Both the position numbers and the translations under genes were made by a program. Shown here one piece after another: positions 45,302 through 54,950 of a stretch of DNA of 64,000 nucleotides (positions are counted from its first letter, which is position 1; each line of letters opens with the position of its first letter). Source of the DNA: Dyella kyungheensis (lineage in GTDB: Bacteria; Pseudomonadota; Gammaproteobacteria; Xanthomonadales; Rhodanobacteraceae); the NCBI RefSeq assembly GCF_016905005.1, contig NZ_JADIKC010000001.1, forward strand, positions 124,001-188,000. Direction: 5' to 3'. The notes under the pieces are model-generated. The model had not been told where the DNA came from. It saw nothing but the letters and a program-made list of their open reading frames with translations, and ran no database searches.

Positions 45302-47404
45302 CTACACCGTGCCTGGCGTGAGCTTCTCCAGCAGCCACTGCTGCGCGCTGTGCGGCGGTTCGTCGCCCGGCGTGGCCCGGGCATAGCGACCGTCGTCGTC
45401 CAGCAACCACGCCTCGGTGTTGTCGGCGAGATAATTGGCCAGGGTTTCGTCGTAGACGCGCGCGGCCAGCACCGGATCGAGGATCGGGAAGGCCACCTCG
45501 ATGCGGCGCTTGAGGTTGCGCTCCATCCAGTCGGCGCTGGCGCAATAAATCTCGGGCGAGCCGTCGTTGCCGAACCAGTACACGCGGCTGTGCTCGAGGA
45601 AGCGGCCCACGATCGAGCGCACGCGGATGCGCTCGGAGACGCCGGGCACGCCGGGACGCAGGGTGCAGGCGCCGCGCACGATCAGGTCGATCTCCACGCC
45701 TGCCTGCGAGGCCCGGTAGAGCGCCGAGATGACGTGGGCTTCGTTGAGCGCATTGAGCTTGGCCACGATGCGCGCGGGCTGGCCGGCCTGGGCGTGTACC
45801 GTCTCACGCTCGATCTTGGCCAGCACGCATCGGTAGAGCGTGAACGGCGAATGCAGCAGATGCTTCAGCTCGATCATCGGGCCCAGCCCGGAAAGCTGCT
45901 GGAAGACCTTGTGCAGATCCTCGCCGATGCCAGGATCGGCGGTCATCAGGCCGATGTCGGTATAGCTGCGGCTGTTGCCCTGGTGATAGTTGCCGGTGGA
46001 CAAATGCACATAGCGGCGCAGCACCTCATCCTCGCGGCGCACGATCAGCAGCATCTTGGCGTGGGTCTTGTAGCCGACCACGCCGTACACCACCTGCACG
46101 CCGGCTTCCTGCAGACGCGTGGCGAGACGGATGTTCGCCTCTTCGTCGAAGCGCGCGCGCAGCTCGATCACCACGGTGACGTCCTTGCCGTTGCGCGCCG
46201 CCTCCACCAGCAGATCCACCAGCGGCGTATCGGCACCGGCGCGATAGAGCGTCTGCTTGATGGCGAGCACCGAGGCATCCTGCGACGCCTGGCGCAACAG
46301 ATCGACCACGGTCGCGAACGATTCGTACGGATGGTGCAGCAGCACGTCGCGCTGGCGCAGCACTTCGAACTTGCAGCGGCTGCCGTTGAACGCGGCCGGC
46401 AGCTGCGCGATGAAACGCGGGAATTTCAGTTCCGGGCGATCCAGTCCGTCGTAGATGGTGCCGGCGCGGATGATGTTGACCGGACCGTCGCAACGATAGA
46501 CGTCCGTTTCTTCCAGCTCGAAGTTGGCGATCAGCATGGCCACGATCGCCTTGGGGCAGTCGTTGCCGATCTCCAGCCGCACCGGGCGTGCATAGCCGCG
46601 GCCGATCAGTTCTTCGCTCAGCGCGCGGGCGAGGTTGTCCACCTCGGCCTCTTCCACCATCAGTTCGCTGTTGCGCGTGACGCGGAACTGATACGAGCCG
46701 GCCACCTTGAAGCCGGGGAACATCAGGTCGACGAAGCCCTGCAGCAACTCGGCCAGGAAGATGTAGTGATCGCCGCCGTCGCATACCTCGTTCGGCAGCC
46801 GGATGATGCGCGGCAGCGAGCGCGGCGCACGCACCAGCGCCATATGGCCTTCGCGGCCGAACGCATCGCGCCCCTTCAGCACCACCGCCACATTGAGCGT
46901 CTTGTTGAGGATGCGCGGGAACGGATGCGCCGGGTCCAGGCCCAGCGGCGACAGCACCGGCATCACTTCGTTTTCGAAATAACCCTGCAGCCACCGCCGT
47001 TGGCGCGCCGTCCAGCTGTCGCGGGTGAGGAAATGGATGTTCTCCGCATCCAGTGCCGGCCGCAGTTCGTGTTGCCAGGTGTCGTACTGCTGATCGACCA
47101 GGTCGAGCACGCGCGTGCGGATGCGCGTCAGCAACTCGCCCGACGACAGCTCGTCCGGACCGGGCGCGGCCGAGCCGAACATGTGGTGATGCTTGAGCAT
47201 GGCCACGCGCACCTCGAAGAACTCGTCGAGGTTGTTGGCCACGATGCTGAGGAAACGCAACCGTTCCAGCAGCGGAATGCGTTCGTCGCGCGCCTGCGCC
47301 AGCACGCGGAAATTGAATTCGAGCGCAGCCAGCTCGCGGCTGAGAAACAGCTCGGGAGCAGCGCGGTCGACGATCGGTGGTGGGGTGGCAGGCTTGCGAC
47401 GCAT
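45302..47404 (-). CDS. ppk: Polyphosphate kinase
   Basis: 700 aa. N-terminal PPK helical domain (ELFLSRELAALEFNFRVLAQA), and the catalytic His of YKTHAKMLLIV and RFLEHSRVYWF. It makes polyphosphate from ATP reversibly at the membrane face. Co-directional with ppx downstream and phoR upstream. Confidence 0.96.
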   Translation of the reverse strand: MRRKPATPPPIVDRAAPELFLSRELAALEFNFRVLAQARDERIPLLERLRFLSIVANNLDEFFEVRVAMLKHHHMFGSAAPGPDELSSGELLTRIRTRVLDLVDQQYDTWQHELRPALDAENIHFLTRDSWTARQRRWLQGYFENEVMPVLSPLGLDPAHPFPRILNKTLNVAVVLKGRDAFGREGHMALVRAPRSLPRIIRLPNEVCDGGDHYIFLAELLQGFVDLMFPGFKVAGSYQFRVTRNSELMVEEAEVDNLARALSEELIGRGYARPVRLEIGNDCPKAIVAMLIANFELEETDVYRCDGPVNIIRAGTIYDGLDRPELKFPRFIAQLPAAFNGSRCKFEVLRQRDVLLHHPYESFATVVDLLRQASQDASVLAIKQTLYRAGADTPLVDLLVEAARNGKDVTVVIELRARFDEEANIRLATRLQEAGVQVVYGVVGYKTHAKMLLIVRREDEVLRRYVHLSTGNYHQGNSRSYTDIGLMTADPGIGEDLHKVFQQLSGLGPMIELKHLLHSPFTLYRCVLAKIERETVHAQAGQPARIVAKLNALNEAHVISALYRASQAGVEIDLIVRGACTLRPGVPGVSERIRVRSIVGRFLEHSRVYWFGNDGSPEIYCASADWMERNLKRRIEVAFPILDPVLAARVYDETLANYLADNTEAWLLDDDGRYARATPGDEPPHSAQQWLLEKLTPGTV

Positions 47405-47505
47405 CCGTGCATTCTGGCCGATACGGCGCTTTGTTACATGGCGCAGTGCCGCGTAGTGTGATGGTCGTTCAGCTGGAACGCGGCTTGCGCTTCCAGGCGC
47501 CGGGC

Positions 47506-48816
47506 TCAGTCCGGATCGCCCACACCCGGTGCGAGCAGACGTTCGGCACTGAACCAGCAGGAGAACGTGGAGCCCTGGCCCGGCTCGCTCTGGATGTCCA
47601 GGCGGGCCTGATGCAGGTTCAGCACGTGCTTGACGATGGACAGGCCCAGGCCGGTGCCGCCGCTTTCGCGCGAACGGCTGGAGGAGACGCGGTAGAAGCG
47701 TTCGGTGAGGCGCGCCAGGTGCGAAGCGGGAATGCCGTAGCCCGTATCGGTGACCGAGTAGACCGCGCCTTCGGAGGTGCGGCGCCAGCGGATGCTGATG
47801 CGGCCGCCGGTGGGCGTGTAGCGCACGGCGTTGCTCACCAGGTTGGAGAGCGCGCTGTGCAAGTCCTTTACCGAGCCGAGCAGGTCCGCTTCGGCGGTGG
47901 ATTCCACCGTGATCTGGTGACGGCCCTGGCTCAGCGCTTCGGCTTCCTTGCGGATGGTGGCGAGCAGTGGCGTCATCTGCACGCGCTCGTCCTGCACGTG
48001 CTCCTGGGTTTCCAGGCGCGACAGCGTGAGCAGGTCTTCCACGATCTGGCCCATGCGCTTGGACTGCGCGCGCATCTCGTTGAGCACCGGAGCGAGTTCC
48101 GGCACGTCTTCCGGGTCGAGCAGTTCGAGATAGCCGTGGATCACCGTCAGCGGCGTGCGCAATTCGTGCGACACGTTGGCGACGAAGTCGCGGCGAATCT
48201 GTTCCAGGCGCGTGAGATGGCTGATGTCGCGCGCCAGCAGCAGGCGTTGGCGACGGCCGAACGGCAGCAGCGTCACGTTGATGTGCCGGTTGGGATGGCC
48301 CGGTGCGGCGACGTCGTTGAGCGGTTCGCGCGCGCCTTCCTTCAACCAGGTGGCCAGCTCGGTGGTGCTCAGGCGTTCGTCCAGGTGCGCGCCGCGGTCC
48401 TGCGGACGGCGCAGGCCGAGCAGGTCTTCGGCAGCGTGGTTGAACCAGCGCACGTGTTGCTCGTTGTCGAGCAGCACGACGGCGTCCGGCAGACTGCCGG
48501 CGGCACTGCGCAGGTCACGCAAACTGGAAGCGATTCGGCGGGAGCGCGTCATGAAACGGTCATGCTGGAGGGAGGCCGGCGTTGGATTTTGCGTCATCAT
48601 GAGCTGTGCTTGATGACGGATTCGGGTCACCAGAAAGACGATTTCGACCGCCGCGACCAACGCCAAACCGGTGGCCACGTAACCTCCCGCAAGCCATCCC
48701 GCGGCTGCGCCCGCAAGCAGTCCGGCGATCAGCGCGGCCGGCAGCTTCCAGGAGCGGTCGAAGGTCGGTGGCATAGGGGAGGTTTCGGTCGTGCCGGGCT
48801 GGCGGTTCGCCAGCAT
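47506..48816 (-). CDS. phoR: Phosphate-regulon sensor kinase PhoR
   Basis: 436 aa from the ATG at 48816; a TTG at 48840 and an ATG at 48774 are alternatives. Two N-terminal membrane segments, a PAS domain (LPDAVVLLDNEQHVRWFN), H-box with the phosphorylated His in FVANVSHELRTPLTV, and an ATPase domain with N-box (NLVSNAVRY), G1 (DTGYGIP) and G2 (GTGLGLSIV). Senses phosphate status with PstSCAB/PhoU. Cotranscribed with phoB, 32 bases apart. Confidence 0.94.
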   Translation of the reverse strand: MLANRQPGTTETSPMPPTFDRSWKLPAALIAGLLAGAAAGWLAGGYVATGLALVAAVEIVFLVTRIRHQAQLMMTQNPTPASLQHDRFMTRSRRIASSLRDLRSAAGSLPDAVVLLDNEQHVRWFNHAAEDLLGLRRPQDRGAHLDERLSTTELATWLKEGAREPLNDVAAPGHPNRHINVTLLPFGRRQRLLLARDISHLTRLEQIRRDFVANVSHELRTPLTVIHGYLELLDPEDVPELAPVLNEMRAQSKRMGQIVEDLLTLSRLETQEHVQDERVQMTPLLATIRKEAEALSQGRHQITVESTAEADLLGSVKDLHSALSNLVSNAVRYTPTGGRISIRWRRTSEGAVYSVTDTGYGIPASHLARLTERFYRVSSSRSRESGGTGLGLSIVKHVLNLHQARLDIQSEPGQGSTFSCWFSAERLLAPGVGDPD

Positions 48817-48848
48817 CGGCAAAAGCTTTCGTTCCCGCAATAGGAAGG

Positions 48849-49538
48849 TCAGACGCTGGCGGAAAACCGATAGCCGGCGCCACGCACGGTCTGCACCATG
48901 TCATCGAGCTTCCACGGTTCGAGCGTCTTGCGCAGGCGGCGGATATGCACGTCCACGGTGCGTTCTTCCACGTACACGCTGCCGCCCCACACGTGATCGA
49001 GCAGCTGCGCGCGCGAATACACGCGCTCGGGGTGCGTCATGAAGAAATACAGCAGGCGGTATTCGGTCGGGCCGATGGTCACCGGGTCGTCGCCGGCGAA
49101 CACGCGGTGCGCCGGGCCGTCGATGCGCAGGCCGCCCAGTTCCACCATGCCCGAGCCGTCGTCGCCCTGGCTGCGGCGGAGCACGGCCTTGATGCGGGCC
49201 ACCAGTTCGCGGGTGGAGAACGGCTTGACCACGTAGTCGTCCACGCCCGCTTCCAGGCCGTTGACGCGGTCCATCTCCTCGCCGCGGGCGGTGAGCATGA
49301 TGATCGGAACCTCGCGGCTCAGCTCTTCCTTGCGCAGGCGGCGCGCGAGGTCGAGGCCGCTGGTGCCCGGCAGCATCCAGTCGAGCAGGATGAGGTCCGG
49401 CACCTGTTCGGCGATGGCCAGTTGGGCGGCACGCGCGTCAGCGGCGTGGACAGCGTCCATGCCAGCCTTGCGCAGGGCAAAGGCGACCATGTCGCGGATC
49501 GAAGCTTCGTCTTCGACAATCAGGATGCGCTTGTGCAC
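48849..49538 (-). CDS. phoB: Phosphate-regulon response regulator PhoB
   Basis: 229 aa from a GTG at 49538. Receiver with Asp53 region ILLDWMLPG and Lys VKPFSTREL, then the OmpR-type winged helix with [27 protein letters not shown] and [17 protein letters not shown]. Binds Pho boxes. No convincing Pho box is visible in its own 123-base upstream region. First gene of the phoB-phoR-ppk-ppx string. Confidence 0.95.
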   Translation of the reverse strand: MHKRILIVEDEASIRDMVAFALRKAGMDAVHAADARAAQLAIAEQVPDLILLDWMLPGTSGLDLARRLRKEELSREVPIIMLTARGEEMDRVNGLEAGVDDYVVKPFSTRELVARIKAVLRRSQGDDGSGMVELGGLRIDGPAHRVFAGDDPVTIGPTEYRLLYFFMTHPERVYSRAQLLDHVWGGSVYVEERTVDVHIRRLRKTLEPWKLDDMVQTVRGAGYRFSASV

Positions 49539-49661
49539 ACGTTGGGTCCGCTGGGGGAGGGGCTGTGACGCATTTATTGCAGCGGTCCAATGTTACGCCC
49601 GGATGACATTTCACATGATCACAACAACATCGTGCGCTTTTCGTCTCATTCGGGCCGGAAA

Positions 49662-51338
49662 TCAGCGCACAGGTGCGCCGAAGCACAGCCGCCCCTGGCA
49701 GCTCCCGCTGTTCTGCAGCTGCTGGCTGCGGCCGTCGGGATTGTCGTCGGTCTGGATACGGCGCTTGCGCAGTTCCATCACCAGCGGGGTCAGGTCGTTG
49801 ATGCGGGCCTGGATGCGGGCGCGGGAGTAGTAGTCGAGGTCGGGGCGCTTGAGCAGGCTCTTGAGCTGCTCCATGGCGTCGAAGGGGCGGCCCGAGAGGT
49901 AGGAGGCATCGGCGTAGGCCTCGCCGGAGCGCACCGGGTCGCCGGCTTTCTCGGAGGCGCGGGCGTAGGTCCGGTAGAGCTCCGGCTCGTCGTTGTTGTC
50001 CAGCATCGGCATCAGCATGGTTGCAGCCTGCCTGGCTTCGTCGGGCGAGCCGGCGTCGGTCAGCGCCTTGGCATAGCCCATGGCGATGGCGCGATTGCGC
50101 GGCGATTGCTGGTTGAGCCCGGCGTACAGGGTGAGGGCCTCGGCGCGGCGCCCGGCCTGCAACTTGGCATCGGCCATGGCGAGCTGGACGACCTGGCTAT
50201 CCGGGTGCGCGGCAAGCACGGGCTGCAATGTTTCGATGGCCTTGCTGCCACGGTTGCTGCGGATCAGCGCCAAGGCGTAGCCATAGCGATTCGAGGGCGT
50301 GTCGAAGCCGCGCTCGTTCTGCAGGTTGGTGGCGTAATAGGTGGCCAACTGGCCGGGATCGCCGGACAGCACGCGAACCCGTTCGCGCATCAGCAGGTAC
50401 ACATCGAGTCCGCCCTTGCTGTCGCGGGTGGCGATGGCGGTGGGGTCTTTCACGAAGGCGATCGGCGCGGTGCTCTTTTCCCATTGGCTCTTGTCGAGCG
50501 TTGAACCGTTGGGGCGCTGTTTCTGCTGGGCGATCAGGGCGCCGGCACGCGCCTTGGCGTCGCTGATGCGGTCCAGGCTGACCGGGTGGTCCTGCAGTAG
50601 CGCCGGCACGTCGCCGATCTCACCGCCCGAACCCACGCGCAGGGTGTCTTCCATGCGGCCGAAAAACGAAGCCATGGCATTGGGGTCGTAGCCGGCGTTG
50701 GACAGCGTCTGAATGCCGGCGCGGTCGGCTTCGATCTCGTCCTTGCGGGTGAAGTTGATCTGGCGCTGCATCAACATGCCCTGGCCGCCCATTAGGATGG
50801 CGCCGGCGGCATCGCCCGCGCCGGCGCCCGCACCCGCGGCCAGCGCGCCCAACAGGATCAGGGCCATCAGCGGCGTGTCCTTCTTGGACGCCTCGAACGC
50901 GCGCTGCAGGTGGTTCTGCGTGATATGGCCGATTTCGTGGGCCATCACGCCGGCCAGCTCGCTTTCGCTGTTGGTGATGATGATCAGGCCCGAGTTCACC
51001 GCGATATAGCCGCCGGGGGCGGCAAACGCGTTGATCACGTTTTCCTTCGCGATGAAGAAGGAGAAATGCTCCTTCGGCTTTTCGCTGCCGGAAACCAGGC
51101 GATAGCCCAGGTCGTTGATGTAGTCGTCCAGCATGGGGTCGTCGACCACCATGTCCAGCGCACGCATCTGCCGCAGCATGGCCGCGCCGTACTCCTGTGC
51201 TTCCTGCGGCGAGATCAGGGCGTTGGCCGAACTGCCCAGATCGGGCAGGCGCACGTCCTTGTCCTGCGCGGCCGCGCCGAAGGTGAGGCCGGCGCAGAGC
51301 AGGGCGGTCAGCAGGCGGGTGGGCGTGAAGCGGCTCAT
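49662..51338 (-). CDS. bepA: Periplasmic metalloprotease and chaperone BepA (M48)
   Basis: 558 aa from the ATG at 51338 (signal peptide MSRFTPTRLLTALLCAGLTFGAAA). M48C protease domain with HEIGH (VMAHEIGHITQNH) and Glu ligand EIEADRAG, a hydrophobic GALAAGAGAGAG loop, and C-terminal TPR repeats (residues ~330-520). Longer than E. coli BepA (~490). It processes and rescues outer-membrane proteins, notably LptD. Confidence 0.93.
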   Translation of the reverse strand: MSRFTPTRLLTALLCAGLTFGAAAQDKDVRLPDLGSSANALISPQEAQEYGAAMLRQMRALDMVVDDPMLDDYINDLGYRLVSGSEKPKEHFSFFIAKENVINAFAAPGGYIAVNSGLIIITNSESELAGVMAHEIGHITQNHLQRAFEASKKDTPLMALILLGALAAGAGAGAGDAAGAILMGGQGMLMQRQINFTRKDEIEADRAGIQTLSNAGYDPNAMASFFGRMEDTLRVGSGGEIGDVPALLQDHPVSLDRISDAKARAGALIAQQKQRPNGSTLDKSQWEKSTAPIAFVKDPTAIATRDSKGGLDVYLLMRERVRVLSGDPGQLATYYATNLQNERGFDTPSNRYGYALALIRSNRGSKAIETLQPVLAAHPDSQVVQLAMADAKLQAGRRAEALTLYAGLNQQSPRNRAIAMGYAKALTDAGSPDEARQAATMLMPMLDNNDEPELYRTYARASEKAGDPVRSGEAYADASYLSGRPFDAMEQLKSLLKRPDLDYYSRARIQARINDLTPLVMELRKRRIQTDDNPDGRSQQLQNSGSCQGRLCFGAPVR

Positions 51339-51590
51339 GGGCGTCCTGCCCGCAGGCTTTGCGTGGTCATGTGTTCCGTTTTCGTTAGTCCGCCCAACGG
51401 GTTTGCCCCCCTTCTTGAGGGGGAAACGGGCTGTTTCCGGCTCGGGGCGTGGTGCCATGCGCATAGGTCAGCGACAATAGCATTAGAGACAGCAGGTGGC
51501 CGTGTCAGTTCACCCGTCTTCACCGTTGTTTACCCCTTGGCCGACCCCATGTAGGGCTGCCGTAGGGTTCCCAGATTTTCGGAGTGTGTC

Positions 51591-51854
51591 GTGCCCAAGA
51601 TTGAGGTCTATTCCACCGCGGTATGTCCGTACTGCGTGTCTGCCAAAAACCTGCTCAAGTCCAAGGGGCTGGAGTGGAGCGAAGTGCGCATCGATCTGGA
51701 TCCGGCGCAGCGCGACCTGATGCTGGCCCGCAGCGGAGGCCGCCGCACGGTGCCGCAGATTTTCATCAACGACCATCATGTGGGCGGTTTCGACGATCTC
51801 GTCGCTGCCGACCGCAGTGGCAAGCTCGCCGAACTGCTGGAGATCAATGCATGA
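51591..51854 (+). CDS. grxC: Glutaredoxin 3
   Basis: 87 aa from a GTG at 51591 with GGAG ahead. Dithiol active site CPYC (VYSTAVCPYCVSAKNLL) and the glutathione-binding GRRTVPQIFIND and GGFDDL. Reduces disulfides and glutathione mixed disulfides in the cytosol. It overlaps the next gene in an ATGA. Confidence 0.96.
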   Translation: MPKIEVYSTAVCPYCVSAKNLLKSKGLEWSEVRIDLDPAQRDLMLARSGGRRTVPQIFINDHHVGGFDDLVAADRSGKLAELLEINA

Positions 51855-52258
51855 GCGCACCCAAGGATGAGACCGGCAAGGATCGCGTCGCCGAATTCAC
51901 GGCATTTCGCCAGCGCATGAACGAGCGCATCCTGTCGGAGGACAACCAGGTCGTCCGCCGTTTCTTTGCGCTCGATACGCAGACCTACAAGCCCGGCGCG
52001 CTGGACGTGAAGACCAAGGAGCTGCTCGGCCTGGTCGCCTCCATGGTGTTGCGCTGCGACGACTGCATCAGCTACCACGTGGCCCAGTGCAAGGAAGCGG
52101 GCGTCACCCGCGAAGAATTCTTCGAAACCTTCAGCGTCGGACTGGTGGTGGGTGGCTCGATCGTGATCCCGCACCTGCGCCGGGCGGTGGATTTCCTGGA
52201 CCAGCTGGAATCGGACGAAGGCGCCACGCCCGCGGCGGACTGCGCCAGTCACGCCTGA
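51851..52258 (+). CDS. AhpD-like carboxymuconolactone decarboxylase family protein
   Basis: 135 aa. Full EX11CX2CX3H motif: Glu57, Cys69, Cys72, His76 (LLGLVASMVLRCDDCISYH). This is the proton-relay and disulfide arrangement of AhpD alkylhydroperoxidases. Coupled to grxC by a 4-base overlap, which suggests the glutaredoxin recharges it; this link is inferred. Confidence 0.88.
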   Translation: MSAPKDETGKDRVAEFTAFRQRMNERILSEDNQVVRRFFALDTQTYKPGALDVKTKELLGLVASMVLRCDDCISYHVAQCKEAGVTREEFFETFSVGLVVGGSIVIPHLRRAVDFLDQLESDEGATPAADCASHA

Positions 52259-52266
52259 TCTTGCCT

Positions 52267-52293
52267 CGGGGCGGCTCCCTCCTTGCCGCCCCG
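52267..52293 (+). terminator. Hairpin after the grxC operon
   Basis: A 9 bp stem (52267-52275 with 52285-52293) and a 9-base loop, 8 bases after the stop, followed by TTGA. Confidence 0.6.
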
Positions 52294-52457
52294 TTGACGC
52301 ATGCGAGTTTATTCAATGCTGCGTGCGAGGATTTGCATCGGCGGCCGGGCCCTCCGCTCTGGCTGCATCGCGCCGCATCGGGGATAATTGACGGGATTTG
52401 CAGCCCTGTCGTACCCCGCCACAGGGTTGCTCGATTCATATCCCAAGGAGTGTCCCC

Positions 52458-53471
52458 ATGAGCAAGACCATTGCCGTGATTCCGGGCGACGGTATCGGCC
52501 CCGAGATCATGAACGCCACGCTGCGTGTGCTCGACGCCCTGGACTGCGGCCTGTCCTATGAATTCGTCGATGCCGGCATGGTCGCGCTGGAAAAGAGCGG
52601 CGACCTGCTGCCGCAGCCGACGCTCGACGCCATCGCCAAGCACAAGGTGGCCCTGAAGGGCCCGCTGACCACCCCGGTGGGCGGCGGCTTCACCTCCATC
52701 AACGTGACCCTGCGCCGTCATTTCGACTTGTACGCCAACGTGCGTCCGGCGATCAGCTTCCCGGGCACCAAGGCGCGCTTCGACAACATCGACATCATCA
52801 CGGTGCGCGAGAACACCGAAGGCGCGTACCTGTCCGAAGGCCAGTCGATTTCCGAAGACGGCGAAACCGCCATCTCGATGATCCGCAACACGCGCAAGGG
52901 TTCCAGCCGCATCGTGCGCTACGCCTTCGAACTGGCCGTGAAGAAGGGCCGCAAGAAGGTCACGGCCGTGCACAAGGCCAACATCATCAAGACCGCCTCG
53001 GGCCTGTTCCTCAACGTGGCGCGCGAAATCGCCAAGGAATATCCGCAGATCGAGTTCAACGAGATGATCGTGGACAACGCCTGCATGCAGCTGGTGATGA
53101 AGCCGGAACAGTTCGATGTGATCGTCACCACCAACCTGTTCGGCGACATCCTCTCGGATCTGTGCGCCGGCCTGGTGGGCGGCCTGGGCCTGGCCCCGGG
53201 CGACAACATCGGTACCGAAGCGGCGATCTTCGAAGCGGTGCACGGCTCGGCGCCGGACATCGCCGGCAAGGGCATCGCCAATCCGTGCGCGCTGCTACTG
53301 GCAGCGGCCGACATGCTCGATCACCTGGGCATGGTGGAGAAGGGCGACAAGCTGCGCAACGCGATCCGCGACACCATGGTCAACGACCGCGACAGCGTCA
53401 CGCCGGACATCGGCGGCAAGGGCAGCACGTCGAGCTTCGGCGACGCCCTCGTGAAGCGCGTGAAGGGCTGA
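52458..53471 (+). CDS. icd: Isocitrate dehydrogenase, NAD-type
   Basis: 337 aa from the ATG at 52458 with AAGGAG. Isopropylmalate dehydrogenase-like fold; IPGDGIGPEI, the substrate loop VRENTEGAYLSEGQ, the Lys/Asp pairs (VHKANIIK, TTNLFGDILSDL) and AVHGSAPDIAGKGIANP. Short NAD-type enzyme as in xanthomonads, unlike the ~416 aa NADP enzyme of enterics. TCA cycle, cytosol. Strong terminator follows. Confidence 0.92.
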   Translation: MSKTIAVIPGDGIGPEIMNATLRVLDALDCGLSYEFVDAGMVALEKSGDLLPQPTLDAIAKHKVALKGPLTTPVGGGFTSINVTLRRHFDLYANVRPAISFPGTKARFDNIDIITVRENTEGAYLSEGQSISEDGETAISMIRNTRKGSSRIVRYAFELAVKKGRKKVTAVHKANIIKTASGLFLNVAREIAKEYPQIEFNEMIVDNACMQLVMKPEQFDVIVTTNLFGDILSDLCAGLVGGLGLAPGDNIGTEAAIFEAVHGSAPDIAGKGIANPCALLLAAADMLDHLGMVEKGDKLRNAIRDTMVNDRDSVTPDIGGKGSTSSFGDALVKRVKG

Positions 53472-53493
53472 TTGTTGCTCCACTCGTGAAATG

Positions 53494-53522
53494 AAAAGCC
53501 CCTCGAACGAGGGGCTTTTTTT
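53494..53522 (+). terminator. Terminator of icd
   Basis: A 10 bp stem (53494-53503 with 53510-53519) followed by a T-run to 53522. Confidence 0.93.
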
Positions 53523-53527
53523 GTGGC

Positions 53528-53989
53528 TCAGGCGGCCTGCTTGGCCGGCTGGTAGCTGCCGGCCGGCGTCTGGAACGCCACGTTGACGCGGTTCCAGGTG
53601 TTGATCATGCCGATCACCAGGGTGAGGTTCAGCAGCTCTTCCTCGCTGAACGCTGCGCGGGCGCGGTCGTATACATCGTCCGACACGCCGTGCTCGCCAA
53701 GGCGGGTGACCGCTTCGGCCCAGTCCAGCGCCGCGCGTTCGCGCTCGCTGTAGAACGACGCTTCGCGCCAGCCGGCCAGCACGTACAGGCGCTGCTCGGT
53801 TTCGCCCGCGGCGCGCGCGTCCTTGCTGTGCATGTCCATGCAATAGGCGCAGCCGTTGATCTGCGAGACGCGCATCAGCACGAGTTCCACCAGCGGGCGT
53901 TCGAGGCCGAGCTGATGCATCGCTGCGCTGAAGTCGAGCAGCGGCTTGAGGTTCGGGAAATGCTTCATGATCGAAAGACGCTTGGACAT
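53528..53989 (-). CDS. Carboxymuconolactone decarboxylase family protein, ECF41 partner
   Basis: 153 aa from the ATG at 53989. AhpD motif EX11CX2CX3H: Glu35, Cys47, Cys50, His54 (ELVLMRVSQINGCAYCMDMH). The COE group (carboxymuconolactone decarboxylase, oxidoreductase or epimerase) is the standard partner of ECF41 sigma genes. It lies 34 bases after the sigma gene and has its own ECF41-type promoter inside the end of that gene. Confidence 0.9.
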   Translation of the reverse strand: MSKRLSIMKHFPNLKPLLDFSAAMHQLGLERPLVELVLMRVSQINGCAYCMDMHSKDARAAGETEQRLYVLAGWREASFYSERERAALDWAEAVTRLGEHGVSDDVYDRARAAFSEEELLNLTLVIGMINTWNRVNVAFQTPAGSYQPAKQAA

Positions 53990-54023
53990 GACGGGATCCT
54001 TGGGGTGCGGCCACCGTGGCCGT

Positions 54024-54923
54024 TCAAGACAAGGACGTACCAGCCTGCGGATTCGTGACAGCTTCCAATCGGGCGAGTTTTTCCGGATTGCGCAGCGAGT
54101 GGATGCTGGTGATGCGCTCGCCGTCGGTTTCGATCCAGGCCACGGTGACGAGTTTCGCTTCCAGCCAGGTGAGCAAGGCGGGCGCACCGTTAAGCCATTG
54201 CAGGCGATGCACGATGGCGTAGTCGCGATAACGCTGCGCGATGATGCTGTATAGCCGCACCACGCGTTCGGCGCCGTGCAGCGGACGCAGCGTGGCCCGG
54301 GCCTTGCCGCCGCCATCGGCAAGGTGCACGGCGTCTTCCGCGAACAGCGCCTGCAACGATTCGACGCTGGCGGTTTCCAATGCGTCGCGGAATTTCTCCA
54401 GCAGCCGGCGCTGCACCTCGGGCGCATGCGTGAAGCGCGGACGCCCCTCGCGCAGGCGCTGACGTGCGCGATGCACGCGCTGCCGGCAGGCGTCCTCGCT
54501 GATCTGCAGCATCTGCGCGGTTTCAGCGTGGCTGTAATCGAATACCTGGACCAGCAGGAACGCGGCGCGTTCGTCGGGGCTGAGGCGTTCGAGCAGGGCG
54601 AGGAAGGAAAGATTGAGGCTCTCCACCCGCTCCAGTTCCGCTTCCGGTTGTTCCGTCTCCTGCACCAGCGGCTCGGGCAGCCAGGGGCCGGTGTAGTGCT
54701 GGCGTTCGGTCTTGGCGCGGCGCAGGCGGTCGAGCGCCAGGCGCGTGGTGACGGTGACCAGCCAGGCCTCGGCCTCGTCCAGCGCCTGTGTGTCCTGCTG
54801 ATGCCAGCGCAGCCAGGCATCGTGCAGCACGTCCTCGGCATCCGCCTGGGTACCCAGCATGCGATAGGCCAGGCCGAGCAGGCGCGGTCGGTACTTCTGG
54901 AAGGTGGCGGTGGCGGCATCCAT
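54024..54923 (-). CDS. ECF41-type sigma factor with SnoaL-like C-terminal domain
   Basis: 299 aa from the ATG at 54923 with GGAG ahead; a GTG start at 54944 is possible. Sigma2 (LLGLAYRMLGTQADAEDVLHDAWLRW) and sigma4 (LLERLSPDERAAFLLVQVFDYSHAETAQMLQISEDACRQRVHRARQRL) are clear. A C-terminal extension of ~110 residues has the NTF2/SnoaL look of ECF41/SigJ-type factors. In ECF41 this extension replaces an anti-sigma factor and tunes activity. Its own promoter carries the same motif as its partner's. Confidence 0.92.
   Translation of the reverse strand: MDAATATFQKYRPRLLGLAYRMLGTQADAEDVLHDAWLRWHQQDTQALDEAEAWLVTVTTRLALDRLRRAKTERQHYTGPWLPEPLVQETEQPEAELERVESLNLSFLALLERLSPDERAAFLLVQVFDYSHAETAQMLQISEDACRQRVHRARQRLREGRPRFTHAPEVQRRLLEKFRDALETASVESLQALFAEDAVHLADGGGKARATLRPLHGAERVVRLYSIIAQRYRDYAIVHRLQWLNGAPALLTWLEAKLVTVAWIETDGERITSIHSLRNPEKLARLEAVTNPQAGTSLS
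54034..54060 (-). promoter_or_regulatory. ECF41-type promoter of the carboxymuconolactone decarboxylase gene
   Basis: On the minus strand TGTCACG (54054-54060) is the -35 and CGTC (54034-54037) the -10, with exactly 16 bases between. The promoter lies in the last codons of the sigma gene. Matches the published ECF41 motif (TGTCACA...CGTC), from memory. Confidence 0.75.
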
Positions 54924-54950
54924 GGCGTTCTCCGGGGAAGACACCTCAAA

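Noticed and set aside
49539..49661. Pho box upstream of phoB
   Set aside because: TGTGAT, TGTGAA and TGTCAT words occur but at spacings of 7 and 15, not the 11-base repeat PhoB needs.
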